Assembly (NCBI RefSeq): GCF_000967965.1
Contig: NZ_LACC01000027.1
Coordinates: 1 to 64,000 of the forward strand
Source: Pseudomonas fluorescens
Lineage (GTDB): Bacteria > Pseudomonadota > Gammaproteobacteria > Pseudomonadales > Pseudomonadaceae
Reading direction: 5' to 3'
Length of the DNA: 64,000 nucleotides
Positions 47,386-56,529 of this stretch are shown here, piece by piece. Every line of letters starts with the position of its first letter. Within the stretch, counting starts at the first letter, position 1. Both the position numbers and the translations under genes were made by a program. The notes below the pieces were generated by a model. That model did no database searches. It was given only the letters and a program-made list of their open reading frames with translations, and had not been told where the DNA came from.

Positions 47386-48423
47386 ATGGCTATTTCTTTC
47401 AGTAACTCAACGCTTTTGATCACCGGTGGCACCGGCTCGTTTGGTAATGCTGTGCTGAAACGGTTTCTCGATACTGATATCAAAGAAATTCGTGTGTTCA
47501 GCCGAGACGAGAAAAAACAAGATGACATGCGTAAAAAATACGCAAACACCAAGCTGAAGTTCTATATTGGCGACGTCAGAGATTTCCAGAGTGTACTCAA
47601 TGCTACTCGTGGAGTAGATTATATTTTTCACGCCGCTGCCTTGAAGCAGGTTCCTTCGTGTGAATTCCATCCAATGGAAGCTGTGAAAACAAACGTACTT
47701 GGTACTGATAACGTACTGGAAGCGGCGATACAAAATAACGTTAAGCGCGTAGTCTGCCTGAGTACTGATAAAGCTGTTTATCCAATCAATGCAATGGGTA
47801 TATCCAAAGCAATGATGGAAAAAGTAATGGTTGCCAAATCCCGTAACGATAACAATACGGTTATCTGCGGTACCCGTTACGGTAACGTGATGGCGTCCCG
47901 TGGTTCCGTTATTCCTTTGTTTGTTGATCAGATCCGTTCGGGCATACCGCTAAGCTTGACTGATCCAAACATGACGCGATTCATGATGACTTTGGCAGAT
48001 GCGGTCGATCTGGTTTTGTATGCTTTTGAGCATGGCACAAATGGTGACATGTTTGTCCAGAAGGCTCCCGCAGCGACTGTGGAAGTTTTGGCAAAAGCAT
48101 TGATCAATATGCTTAATGTGCCAGATCATCCCGTTCAGGTTATTGGTACCCGTCATGGTGAAAAGCTTTTTGAAGCGCTGCTTAGTCGTGAAGAAATGTC
48201 CTGCGCTGAAGATCGTGGTGACTACTTCCGCGTACCACCAGATCTGCGGGATCTGAATTACTCCAAGTTTGTGGAGCAGGGTGAGACCAAAATCTCTCGC
48301 ACTGAAGACTACAACTCGCATAATACCGAGCGCCTTGATGTAGAAGGTATGCAGAAACTGCTCCTCAAGTTGAACTTTATGCGCGCTATCCAGCGTGGTC
48401 AGCACGCTACACCTGAGGAATAA
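47386..48423 (+). CDS. wbjB: UDP-GlcNAc 4,6-dehydratase/5-epimerase (WbjB/FnlA/CapE)
   Basis: A 345-residue extended SDR that starts UDP-L-FucNAc synthesis by dehydrating and epimerising UDP-GlcNAc. Cofactor motif TGGTGSFG at about residues 13-20; the catalytic Met/Lys pair lies in 'DKAVYPINAMGISKAMMEK', where the usual SDR Tyr is Met, a hallmark of these dehydratases. Followed after 3 bp by wbjC. Composition is intermediate between host and the AT-rich genes upstream. Confidence 0.9.
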   Translation: MAISFSNSTLLITGGTGSFGNAVLKRFLDTDIKEIRVFSRDEKKQDDMRKKYANTKLKFYIGDVRDFQSVLNATRGVDYIFHAAALKQVPSCEFHPMEAVKTNVLGTDNVLEAAIQNNVKRVVCLSTDKAVYPINAMGISKAMMEKVMVAKSRNDNNTVICGTRYGNVMASRGSVIPLFVDQIRSGIPLSLTDPNMTRFMMTLADAVDLVLYAFEHGTNGDMFVQKAPAATVEVLAKALINMLNVPDHPVQVIGTRHGEKLFEALLSREEMSCAEDRGDYFRVPPDLRDLNYSKFVEQGETKISRTEDYNSHNTERLDVEGMQKLLLKLNFMRAIQRGQHATPEE

Positions 48424-48426
48424 GCA

Positions 48427-49545
48427 ATGAAGGTTCTGATTACAGGTGCCAATGGTTTTGTCGGCCAGAATCTTATTTCGCATCTGAGCGAGAAGTCCGA
48501 TATCGAAGTGGTGCGCTTTACCCGCGAGGATTCCCTGGACGTCTTGCCGAGTCTGGTTGCGCGGGTTGACTTTATTTTCCATCTGGCCGGTGTCAATCGT
48601 CCGTTGAATCCGCAGGAGTTTCATATCGGCAATACCGATTTGACTCGTGCACTCTGTGATGCTATCCGACTCAGTGGTCGGAAAGTTCCAGTGCTGTACA
48701 CGTCATCGAGTCAAGCGGAGTTGGATAACCCATACGGCAGCAGTAAACTCGGCGCCGAACAAGTATTACTTGATCTGAACTCGGAAAATGGTTCGGCAGT
48801 GCACTTGTTTCGTTTGCCTAACGTATTTGGTAAGTGGGCTCGTCCTAACTATAATTCAGCGGTTGCGACTTTTTGTAATAATATCGCTCGCGGTCTACCA
48901 ATCAATGTCAATGATCCGCATGCGCGAATTAATCTGGTTTATATAGATGACGTAGTTGCATGTTTCATTGCTGTAATGGAAGGGAAAAACTCAGGCTCGC
49001 CGTTTGTTAGTGTGGAGCCACAATACAATATTACGGTGGGTGAGCTTTCCGAGCAATTGGCGGCTTTCCGTGATAGTCGCAAGACGATGATTACCGAGTC
49101 GGTCGGAACGGGGCTTGTAAGGGCGCTTTATTCCACTTATTTGAGTTATCTGCCGCCTGAGCGTTTTACTTACGAAGTTCCCAAACACGGCGATCCGCGC
49201 GGGGTTTTTGTGGAAATGCTTAAAACCAAGGAGGCTGGGCAGTTTTCTTACTTTACTGCGCATCCAGGGATAACACGCGGCGGGCATTACCACCACTCAA
49301 AGACCGAAAAGTTCCTTGTCATCAAAGGCACGGCATGTTTCCGTTTCCGTCACATTGTTTCGGGTGAGTTTTACGAATTGTTCACTTCCGGAGAAAAGCC
49401 GGAAATTGTCGAAACAGTTCCGGGCTGGAGTCACGACATTACCAATACTGGCAGTGAAGAAATGATCGTTATGCTTTGGGCTAACGAGATTTTTGATCGT
49501 GAAGCACCTGATACGTTTACCTTTCCTGTTGGTACTGAAGCTTAA
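48427..49545 (+). CDS. wbjC: UDP-2-acetamido-2,6-dideoxy-hexulose reductase/epimerase (WbjC/FnlB/CapF)
   Basis: A 372-residue two-domain enzyme for the second step to UDP-L-FucNAc. The N-terminal SDR domain has TGANGFVG at residues 6-13 and YGSSK; the C-terminal cupin domain (about 250-370) has metal-type His in 'RGGHYHHSKTEKF' and performs C3 epimerisation. GAGGAA precedes the ATG. Downstream lies an unusual 414-bp gap before wbjD. Confidence 0.9.
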   Translation: MKVLITGANGFVGQNLISHLSEKSDIEVVRFTREDSLDVLPSLVARVDFIFHLAGVNRPLNPQEFHIGNTDLTRALCDAIRLSGRKVPVLYTSSSQAELDNPYGSSKLGAEQVLLDLNSENGSAVHLFRLPNVFGKWARPNYNSAVATFCNNIARGLPINVNDPHARINLVYIDDVVACFIAVMEGKNSGSPFVSVEPQYNITVGELSEQLAAFRDSRKTMITESVGTGLVRALYSTYLSYLPPERFTYEVPKHGDPRGVFVEMLKTKEAGQFSYFTAHPGITRGGHYHHSKTEKFLVIKGTACFRFRHIVSGEFYELFTSGEKPEIVETVPGWSHDITNTGSEEMIVMLWANEIFDREAPDTFTFPVGTEA

Positions 49546-49959
49546 TTATCGTGCGCGCCGCTTTATTCCTTAGATAAGGAGTGGGCGGCGCTGTGCTTTT
49601 GTGGGGCTTGCGATCCCTTGAAGTGGTAGTCTTGTAAATCCGATTTTTTGACAGTTTGTCACCCCCGTCACAGGCTCAAAAACAGACCGGAAAGTCTGTT
49701 GGTATTAGCTTTTTCGTTGGCGTTTTCTTCGAATTGGGCACCACGGAGTGACCGGATGTGGCCGCCGAGATCGAACGCGGTGGAGGTAAGGTGTGATCGG
49801 CGGCGGCCTTACCCGGGGTGTTGAGGCCAAGTGGCGCAGCGTCCACTCGTCCATTGATGGCCCTCATTGGGCTTCATGCATGCTAATGGATAGCTTTAGT
49901 GGCAGTTGAAGATTAGAATTGTTAATCGTTTTTATCACTTAAAAATGTGACGTTTAAAA
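49546..49959. other. Unassigned structured gap between wbjC and wbjD
   Basis: About 414 bp interrupting an otherwise contiguous operon. It holds a TTGACA with the short inverted repeat TGACA-gtt-TGTCA (49649-49661), a hairpin AACAGAC-cggaaa-GTCTGTT (49681-49700), and a long GC-rich hairpin with GGCCGCCG..GATC arms at 49761-49811. On the minus strand a 63-codon frame (49676-49867) is open, with Pseudomonas-like codons but no family I know. It looks like inserted or remnant DNA, more GC-rich than the genes around it. Confidence 0.5.
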
Positions 49960-51090
49960 ATGAAAAAATTGAAAATCGTTACCGTAGTGGGTACTCGCCC
50001 GGAAATCATTCGTCTGTCGCGCGTCATGGCCGCCCTGGACAGGGACTGTGACCATGTTTTAGTGCACACGGGGCAGAATTATGACTATGAACTGAACGAG
50101 ATTTTCTTTCAGGATCTCGGTATCCGTAAACCCGACCACTTTCTGAACGCTGCTGGCGCAACAGGCGCAGAGACCATCGGTAACGTCATTATTTCCGTTG
50201 ATCGTGTGCTGGCTGAGGTTCAGCCTGAGGCTCTTCTCGTCCTCGGCGACACGAATAGCTGCATGGCGGTCATTCCCGCCAAACGTCGTAAAATTCCGGC
50301 TTTCCATATGGAAGCTGGTAACCGTTGCTTCGACATGCGTGTGCCTGAAGAAATCAACCGACGTATTGTAGATCACACCGCTGATATCAATTTAACTTAC
50401 AGCACCATTGCGCGCGACTATCTGCTAAGTGAAGGCTTGCCACCGGACAGGGTTATCAAAACTGGTAGCCCGATGTTTGAGGTGCTTAATTATTATCGTG
50501 AAGGTATCGATTCTTCGGACGTGCTGGAGCGGCTTGGGCTTGAGCAGGGCAAATTTTTTGTAGTAAGCGCACACCGTGAAGAAAATATTGATTCTGATAC
50601 TAACTTCGGAAAGCTTGTTGAAGTACTCAACACAGTCGCAGCGCACTATGACTATCCGGTAATTGTCTCCACCCACCCGCGGACACAGAAGCGTGTCGAT
50701 GCCATGGGGGTGAAGTTTCACGAGAATGTTCGTCTGCTAAAACCGCTCGGTTTCAAGGACTACAACAAGCTGCAACTTGAGTCCAAAGCGGTACTTTCCG
50801 ATAGTGGTACGATCAATGAAGAGTCCTCTATTCTCAACTTCCCAGCGTTGAATATCCGTGAGGCGCACGAGCGTCCAGAGGGTATGGAAGAAGCCGCTGT
50901 GATGATGGTTGGCCTTGAGTCCGAGCGAGTGATGCAGGCCTTGCAGGTGCTGGACGGTCAAAGCCGAGGTGAGGTTCGCAGTCTGCGCCTGGTGGAAGAC
51001 TACAGCATGCCGAACGTTTCGGAAAAAGTGGTCAGGATCATTCACAGCTACCGCGACTATGTTATGCGTGTCGTTTGGAAAAAGTACTGA
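49960..51090 (+). CDS. wbjD: UDP-N-acetyl sugar 2-epimerase (WbjD/FnlC/CapG)
   Basis: A 376-residue non-hydrolysing UDP-GlcNAc 2-epimerase homologue that completes UDP-L-FucNAc synthesis. The GT-B-like fold starts 'VVGTRPEIIRLSRVMAAL'; 'HMEAGNRCFDMRVPEEINRR' and 'SDSGTINEESSILNFP' are the conserved substrate-site segments. It lacks an obvious strong ribosome-binding site, which is notable after the long gap. Confidence 0.9.
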   Translation: MKKLKIVTVVGTRPEIIRLSRVMAALDRDCDHVLVHTGQNYDYELNEIFFQDLGIRKPDHFLNAAGATGAETIGNVIISVDRVLAEVQPEALLVLGDTNSCMAVIPAKRRKIPAFHMEAGNRCFDMRVPEEINRRIVDHTADINLTYSTIARDYLLSEGLPPDRVIKTGSPMFEVLNYYREGIDSSDVLERLGLEQGKFFVVSAHREENIDSDTNFGKLVEVLNTVAAHYDYPVIVSTHPRTQKRVDAMGVKFHENVRLLKPLGFKDYNKLQLESKAVLSDSGTINEESSILNFPALNIREAHERPEGMEEAAVMMVGLESERVMQALQVLDGQSRGEVRSLRLVEDYSMPNVSEKVVRIIHSYRDYVMRVVWKKY

Positions 51091-51108
51091 TCAGGACGAA
51101 AAGTATTA

Positions 51109-52311
51109 ATGGCGAAGGTTTTTGTTGTTTCAGAGTATGTGGGTGCAGAACAAAATTCGACCGGTTTTTTTTGGTCGAAAATCGTTAGTAAGATTGGGGT
51201 AGAACTTGGGCGGGTAACAGTAATTTATCCAAGCGCAAGTAAGTCCTCATGCTTATTTGAGAGTCACGATGTTAAAGAAGTGGCATTCACAGCGCTGAAA
51301 TTTAACAAAAACAAGCTGATTTCCAGATTCTTCGGACAGTTTTATCAGGTGGCCGGATTCTGTTGGCATATTCTCCGGGATGTAAAAAAAAATGATGTTG
51401 TGCTGACTGGGACTAATCCGGCATTACTATTGATGGTTATTCCCCTCTTGAAGCTGATCAAACGTTTTAAGTGGGGGGTTCTGGTTCATGATGTATTTCC
51501 GGAGAACTTAGTTCCTGCCGGCATAATGAAGTCCACCAGTCGTGTCTATCCGATAATCAACCGTTTATTCTCCAGTATTTATAATTCTGCAGAGTTGCTG
51601 ATTGTTATCGGACGCGACATGCAGGAGTTAGTCAGCCTGAAGGTCACGAATACGGCTAAGGTCGTATTCGTGCCAAACTGGGCAGATGAGAAAGAGGTTT
51701 TTCCTTTACCTCGTCACACTGCGCCATTTTTAAATGAATTGGGGTGGCAGGAAAAAGTTGTATTCCAGTTTTTTGGCAATATTGGGCGTGTACAGGGAAT
51801 TGAGAATATTCTCGACGCTATTTCTCTTGTCGAAGATGATCGGGCTGCGTTCATATTTATTGGAGATGGCGCGCTCGTCGCCAAGGTCAAGGAGTTCGTA
51901 AAAAGTAACCCTACAAAAAATGTTGCCTATGCGGGCACTGTTCCATTGAGGGACAAAAATCAGGGGCTTGCTGCTTGTGATGTAGCGTTAATTACCTTGG
52001 AGAAAGGAATGCTTGGACTGGGAGTTCCCAGCAAAGCATATTTTTCTCTTGCTGCAGATAAACCTCTTTTAGCAGTAATGGATGACAATGCCGAGATATC
52101 GCGAGTTATTCGCGAAAAAGGAGTCGGATGGCAGTGCAAACCGTCTGATCCGCGTGCTTTGGCCGACGTAATAGCAACAATATGCAATTCTGATCTTGAA
52201 GCGCTAAACGGCTGCTCGCTCGCTGTTTTTCGCGAGAATTATGCTGAGCATCTCGCATTGGATAAGTTCTATGGACATGTTGCTAATCTCATTGGACCGA
52301 ACAAGGTATGA
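51109..52311 (+). CDS. wbjE: Glycosyltransferase family 4 (WbjE/WbuB, probable L-FucNAc transferase)
   Basis: A 400-residue GT-B glycosyltransferase of the WbuB type, found with the L-FucNAc synthesis genes in many O-antigen and capsule clusters and thought to transfer L-FucNAc. Features: 'LVHDVFPENLVPAG' in the N-terminal domain, 'FFGNIGRVQGIENILDAI' starting the donor domain, and 'GLGVPSKAYFSLAADKPLLA' near the end. ATGA overlap of 4 bp with the next gene. Confidence 0.87.
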   Translation: MAKVFVVSEYVGAEQNSTGFFWSKIVSKIGVELGRVTVIYPSASKSSCLFESHDVKEVAFTALKFNKNKLISRFFGQFYQVAGFCWHILRDVKKNDVVLTGTNPALLLMVIPLLKLIKRFKWGVLVHDVFPENLVPAGIMKSTSRVYPIINRLFSSIYNSAELLIVIGRDMQELVSLKVTNTAKVVFVPNWADEKEVFPLPRHTAPFLNELGWQEKVVFQFFGNIGRVQGIENILDAISLVEDDRAAFIFIGDGALVAKVKEFVKSNPTKNVAYAGTVPLRDKNQGLAACDVALITLEKGMLGLGVPSKAYFSLAADKPLLAVMDDNAEISRVIREKGVGWQCKPSDPRALADVIATICNSDLEALNGCSLAVFRENYAEHLALDKFYGHVANLIGPNKV

Positions 52312-53240
52312 AAGTTTTAATTACTGGCGCCAATGGGTTTGTCGGGCGAGGTTTGGTTAGCGTTCTTCAGTCTGAATGCCATCAACTCGTTTGTTGCTCG
52401 CGAGTCGCTGTGTCCGACCATGAATTTGTTATTTCCTCTCCCTTAAGCGCCGATGCAGATTGGAGCCAGCTCTTAACGGGGGTTGATGTCGTAGTCCACT
52501 TGGCTGGCAAGGCTCACAATCTAGGTGAGCCAAGAGAAGTAGCTTTGCAGGGGTTCAAACAGGCGAATGTCGATGGCACGGTTCGTCTCGCAGAGCAGGC
52601 AATTTCGTCTAATGTCAAAAGGTTCATTTTTATCAGTTCCATAGGTGTGAACGGATCGTCAACGGAAGGTGCGTTTGACGAATCTTCTCCGGCGGCACCT
52701 CACGCGGATTACGCTGAATCAAAATGGGCTGCTGAACGGAAACTCGAGGAGTTAAATCGGAGGTCTTCCATGGAACTGGTTATTATAAGACCTCCTTTGG
52801 TATATGCGGCGCAAGCCCCCGGCAACTTTAAACGATTGCTTAAAATAGTTTCATTAGGGCTCCCTTTACCTTTTGCAACTATCAATAACCGACGTAGCAT
52901 GATTGCGTTGGAAAACCTGGTTGACTTTATCCGTGTCTGTGTGACGCATCCAAAAGCTGCCAATAACTTGTTTCTTGTTTCTGATGGTGTGGATCTGTCC
53001 ACCGCTGAGATAGTCAGGTTTCTGGCCAGTGGTATGAATAGAAAAGCTCGGCTTATTGCAGTTCCCCGGTTTCTCTTGTTGGCTGGGAGTACGGTATTGA
53101 GACGGCGCGCTATTTATACACAGCTTTGTTGTTCTTTGGTAATTGACTCTTCGAAAGCACAATCAACTTTGGGTTGGGTCCCTGTCGTCTCTCCTCAGCA
53201 AGCGTTGACAGAGTCCGGTCGGGGTTTCAAAGCGCTCTAA
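52308..53240 (+). CDS. wbjF: NAD-dependent epimerase/reductase (WbjF/WbpV-like)
   Basis: A 310-residue extended SDR with TGANGFVG at residues 6-13 and YAESK as the catalytic motif. In Pseudomonas O-antigen loci this enzyme acts after WbpM on the UDP-4-keto-6-deoxy-HexNAc to give UDP-D-FucNAc or UDP-D-QuiNAc, the sugar that WbpL transfers first. Sequence alone does not decide between the two products. Starts inside wbjE and precedes wbpL. Confidence 0.82.
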   Translation: MKVLITGANGFVGRGLVSVLQSECHQLVCCSRVAVSDHEFVISSPLSADADWSQLLTGVDVVVHLAGKAHNLGEPREVALQGFKQANVDGTVRLAEQAISSNVKRFIFISSIGVNGSSTEGAFDESSPAAPHADYAESKWAAERKLEELNRRSSMELVIIRPPLVYAAQAPGNFKRLLKIVSLGLPLPFATINNRRSMIALENLVDFIRVCVTHPKAANNLFLVSDGVDLSTAEIVRFLASGMNRKARLIAVPRFLLLAGSTVLRRRAIYTQLCCSLVIDSSKAQSTLGWVPVVSPQQALTESGRGFKAL

Positions 53241-53267
53241 CATTTTTTTGTGTGTGGTGTTTCTATA

Positions 53268-54311
53268 ATGATAAATGCACATTTTTCAACCGAGTATTAT
53301 TGGCTCGCCTTTCCTGCGGTAATTCTTTTGTCGCTCGGTTTGACCGGGGCACTGCGTATTTACGCGTTGAAGAACAGTCTCATTGATGTGCCAAATGGCC
53401 GGAGTTCTCACTCGATCCCCACACCTCGCGGTGGAGGGGTTGCCATTGTCGTTTGTTTTCTGTTGGTCATGCCGTTACTCGCTACGACAGGACTTGTAAC
53501 CTGGTCAAATGCAATGGCATTGATTGGTGCTGGAGCCTGGGTTGCTGTGATTGGATTTCTTGACGATCACGGTCATATTGCGGCTCGCTGGCGTCTATTG
53601 GCTCATTTCGCTGGCGCGATCTGGGCATTGTTTTGGCTTGGTGGTCTGGCTCCGGTCGACGCTTTCGGCCTAACGATCGACCTCGGTTGGTTAGGTCATG
53701 TTGTTGCCGCTTTCTATCTGGTCTGGATGCTTAATCTTTACAACTTCATGGATGGAATTGATGGAATCGCCGGGGTTGAGGCCGTAACCGCGTGTATCGG
53801 TGCTTGTCTGATTTATTGGGTTACCGGTTTTGATGCTCTGGTTTGGGCACCTTTACTGCTCGCCGCTGCGGTACTGGGGTTTCTTTGCTGGAATTTTCCA
53901 CCTGCGCGAATTTTCATGGGTGATGCGGGTAGTGGGTTTCTGGGCATCATACTGGGCATTTTTTCCCTTCAGGCATCCTCTAGCGCACCACAACTATTGT
54001 GGGTCTGGTTGATTCTACTTGGCGTATTCATTGTCGATGCCACATTCACCTTGTTGCGGCGTTTAATGCGGGGCGATAAAGTTTATGAGGCGCATCGCAG
54101 TCATGCCTATCAGTTCGCCTCTAGAAGTGTCGGTCGTCATCTACCGGTAACGGTTGGTGTCTTGATGATCAACCTGTTTTGGCTGCTTCCGATAGCTCTG
54201 TGTGTTGGGGTAGGGACCTTAAATGGCCTTCTCGGCCTGCTGATAGCATACGTTCCCTTGGTTTTACTCGCCGTCAGGTACCATGCGGGCGAGCTGGAAC
54301 AAGTGAATTGA
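53268..54311 (+). CDS. wbpL: Polyprenyl-phosphate sugar-1-phosphate transferase WbpL
   Basis: A 347-residue MraY/WecA-family membrane transferase (about ten helices) that starts O-unit assembly by adding a HexNAc-1-P to undecaprenyl phosphate. Conserved catalytic segments: 'GRSSHSIPTPRGGGVAIV', 'FLDDHGHIAARWRLLAH', 'NLYNFMDGIDGIAG' and 'RIFMGDAGSGFLG'. The ATG at 53268 was chosen; a GTG at 53250 would add six residues. WbpL also primes the common D-rhamnose polymer in P. aeruginosa. Confidence 0.9.
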   Translation: MINAHFSTEYYWLAFPAVILLSLGLTGALRIYALKNSLIDVPNGRSSHSIPTPRGGGVAIVVCFLLVMPLLATTGLVTWSNAMALIGAGAWVAVIGFLDDHGHIAARWRLLAHFAGAIWALFWLGGLAPVDAFGLTIDLGWLGHVVAAFYLVWMLNLYNFMDGIDGIAGVEAVTACIGACLIYWVTGFDALVWAPLLLAAAVLGFLCWNFPPARIFMGDAGSGFLGIILGIFSLQASSSAPQLLWVWLILLGVFIVDATFTLLRRLMRGDKVYEAHRSHAYQFASRSVGRHLPVTVGVLMINLFWLLPIALCVGVGTLNGLLGLLIAYVPLVLLAVRYHAGELEQVN

Positions 54312-54422
54312 GGTGAATTTCGCCCGGTTGGTAAGGTTACAAAAAAGCTGTCATGTTAAATAATTGATCTCTGATTTTAAGTATCCAGCGCTTGAAGCTT
54401 TCAGGAGTGCGAAAGGGGTTTT

Positions 54423-56417
54423 ATGGATAATCTTCGGGCATATTTGTTAAGGCTTCCACGTAGTCGCAAACGTATCTTGCAAGTCATCACTGACTGCTCG
54501 CTCGTCTGGGTAGCGTTGTGGATGTCATTCATCGTTCGCTTGGGTATTGACGAGATGATCAATCCGTTTACCCAGCATTTTTGGTTGTTCCTGGCTGCCC
54601 CGGTCATCGCGATTCCTCTTTTCATCCGCTTCGGAATGTACCGGGCGGTGATGCGTTACTTCGGTAACGATGCCCTGATTGCGATTATCAAGGCTGTCAG
54701 CCTTTCTGCCCTGATTCTCGGGGTGGTGGTGTTCTGGTACAGCAATCATCAGAACGTTGTCCCGCGGTCAATTATTTTTAACTACTGGTGGCTTAGCCTG
54801 ATCATGGTGGGAGGGCTTCGTCTCGCTATGCGCCAGTATTTTCTGGGTGACTGGTTTGCAGCAGCACAACATGTGCCGTTTACCAATCGTGACGATGGGC
54901 TGCCACGCGTAGCTATTTATGGAGCCGGCGCGGCTGGGAACCAACTGGTTGCAGCACTTCGGATGGGGCGCGCGATGCGCCCGGTTGCATTCATTGATGA
55001 TGATAAAAGCATCGCTGATCGCGTGATCTCTGGCTTGCAGGTGTATAAGCCCAAGCATATTCAACGCATGATTGATGTTACCGGGGCGCAGGAAATTCTA
55101 CTTGCGGTTCCATCAGTGAATCGTGCTCGCCGCCGTGAGATTCTTGGCTTTCTGGAGCGATTCCCACTGCACGTACGAAGTATACCGGGGTTCATGGACC
55201 TCGCCAGCGGGCGAGTCAAGGTCGACGATATACAAGAGGTTGATATCGCGGACCTGCTCGGTCGGGATGCTGTGCCAGCACAGGGTGATTTACTGGAGCA
55301 TTGCATCAAGGATCGATCGGTTCTCGTCACGGGCGCCGGCGGCTCTATCGGCTCCGAGCTTTGTCGTCAGATCCTGGTCCTGCAACCGACGACGCTTTTG
55401 TTGTTCGAACACAGTGAGTTCAATCTTTACAGTATTCTCTCGGAGTTGGAGCAGCGTATATCGCGAGAGTCGCTGTCTGTACGTCTGTTACCAATACTTG
55501 GTTCGGTGCGTAATCAGGACAAACTTCTAGATGTAATGAAAACCTGGCATGTCGATACGGTGTATCACGCTGCCGCTTATAAACATGTCCCGATGGTTGA
55601 GCACAATATTGCCGAAGGGGTGTGGAACAATGTAGTTGGTACGTTGAATACCGCACAAGCCGCTCTTCAGGCCGGAGTTTCGAATTTCGTACTGATCTCT
55701 ACGGATAAGGCCGTGCGTCCTACGAACGTCATGGGCAGTACGAAGCGGTTGGCGGAGTTGACGCTGCAGGCATTGAGCCGCGAGGTGGCGCCGGTGATGT
55801 TTGGCGATAAGACCAATGTCTCTCGAGTCAATAAAACCAGGTTTACCATGGTGCGATTCGGCAACGTACTAGGGTCTTCCGGCTCGGTAATTCCGCTGTT
55901 TCACAAACAGATCATGTCCGGCGGTCCTTTAACGGTTACTCATCCGAAAATAACCCGTTACTTTATGACCATCCCGGAAGCGGCCCAGCTTGTGATTCAA
56001 GCTGGCTCGATGGGGCAGGGGGGGGATGTTTTTGTTCTGGATATGGGTGAACCGGTAAAAATTGTCGAGCTTGCGGAGAAAATGATTCATCTCTCCGGCT
56101 TGAGCGTACGTTCGGAAAAAAATCAACATGGCGATATCTCCATTCAGTTCACCGGTCTGAGACCTGGTGAGAAGCTTTATGAAGAATTGCTTATTGGGGA
56201 TAACGTTGCGGCTACGCCGCACCCGATGATCATGACAGCCAACGAAGACTATCTCAGTTGGGATGTCCTTAAAGTCAGGCTGAGTGAGTTACTGTCGGCT
56301 GTTGAGCGCGATGATTACACTCAAGTGCGTCAAATCTTACGTGAAACGGTGAGTGGCTATACCCCCGACGGGGAGATCGTCGACTGGATTTTCCAGCAGC
56401 GCCGCCTCGAACCCTGA
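54423..56417 (+). CDS. wbpM: UDP-GlcNAc 4,6-dehydratase WbpM, membrane-bound
   Basis: A 664-residue full-length WbpM/PglF-type enzyme: four N-terminal transmembrane helices (up to about 140), a CoA-binding-like Rossmann domain ('AIYGAGAAGNQLVAALRMG'), and the catalytic SDR domain starting 'VLVTGAGGSIGSELC' near residue 300. The catalytic Met-Lys pair is in 'DKAVRPTNVMGSTKRLAE'. It forms UDP-2-acetamido-2,6-dideoxy-D-xylo-4-hexulose from UDP-GlcNAc, the precursor for the WbjF-type enzyme. AGGAG/AAAGGGG precede the ATG. It is the standard right border of the Pseudomonas O-antigen locus. Confidence 0.94.
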   Translation: MDNLRAYLLRLPRSRKRILQVITDCSLVWVALWMSFIVRLGIDEMINPFTQHFWLFLAAPVIAIPLFIRFGMYRAVMRYFGNDALIAIIKAVSLSALILGVVVFWYSNHQNVVPRSIIFNYWWLSLIMVGGLRLAMRQYFLGDWFAAAQHVPFTNRDDGLPRVAIYGAGAAGNQLVAALRMGRAMRPVAFIDDDKSIADRVISGLQVYKPKHIQRMIDVTGAQEILLAVPSVNRARRREILGFLERFPLHVRSIPGFMDLASGRVKVDDIQEVDIADLLGRDAVPAQGDLLEHCIKDRSVLVTGAGGSIGSELCRQILVLQPTTLLLFEHSEFNLYSILSELEQRISRESLSVRLLPILGSVRNQDKLLDVMKTWHVDTVYHAAAYKHVPMVEHNIAEGVWNNVVGTLNTAQAALQAGVSNFVLISTDKAVRPTNVMGSTKRLAELTLQALSREVAPVMFGDKTNVSRVNKTRFTMVRFGNVLGSSGSVIPLFHKQIMSGGPLTVTHPKITRYFMTIPEAAQLVIQAGSMGQGGDVFVLDMGEPVKIVELAEKMIHLSGLSVRSEKNQHGDISIQFTGLRPGEKLYEELLIGDNVAATPHPMIMTANEDYLSWDVLKVRLSELLSAVERDDYTQVRQILRETVSGYTPDGEIVDWIFQQRRLEP

Positions 56418-56529
56418 TTGTTTCATATCCTGTAACGTACACATTTTTGACAGTTCCATGAGATCGCCTAAGTTTGGAGAGCAGCTTTGGAAAAGCTGCT
56501 TTCTCAGACGATGGCATGGAGCTTCACTT

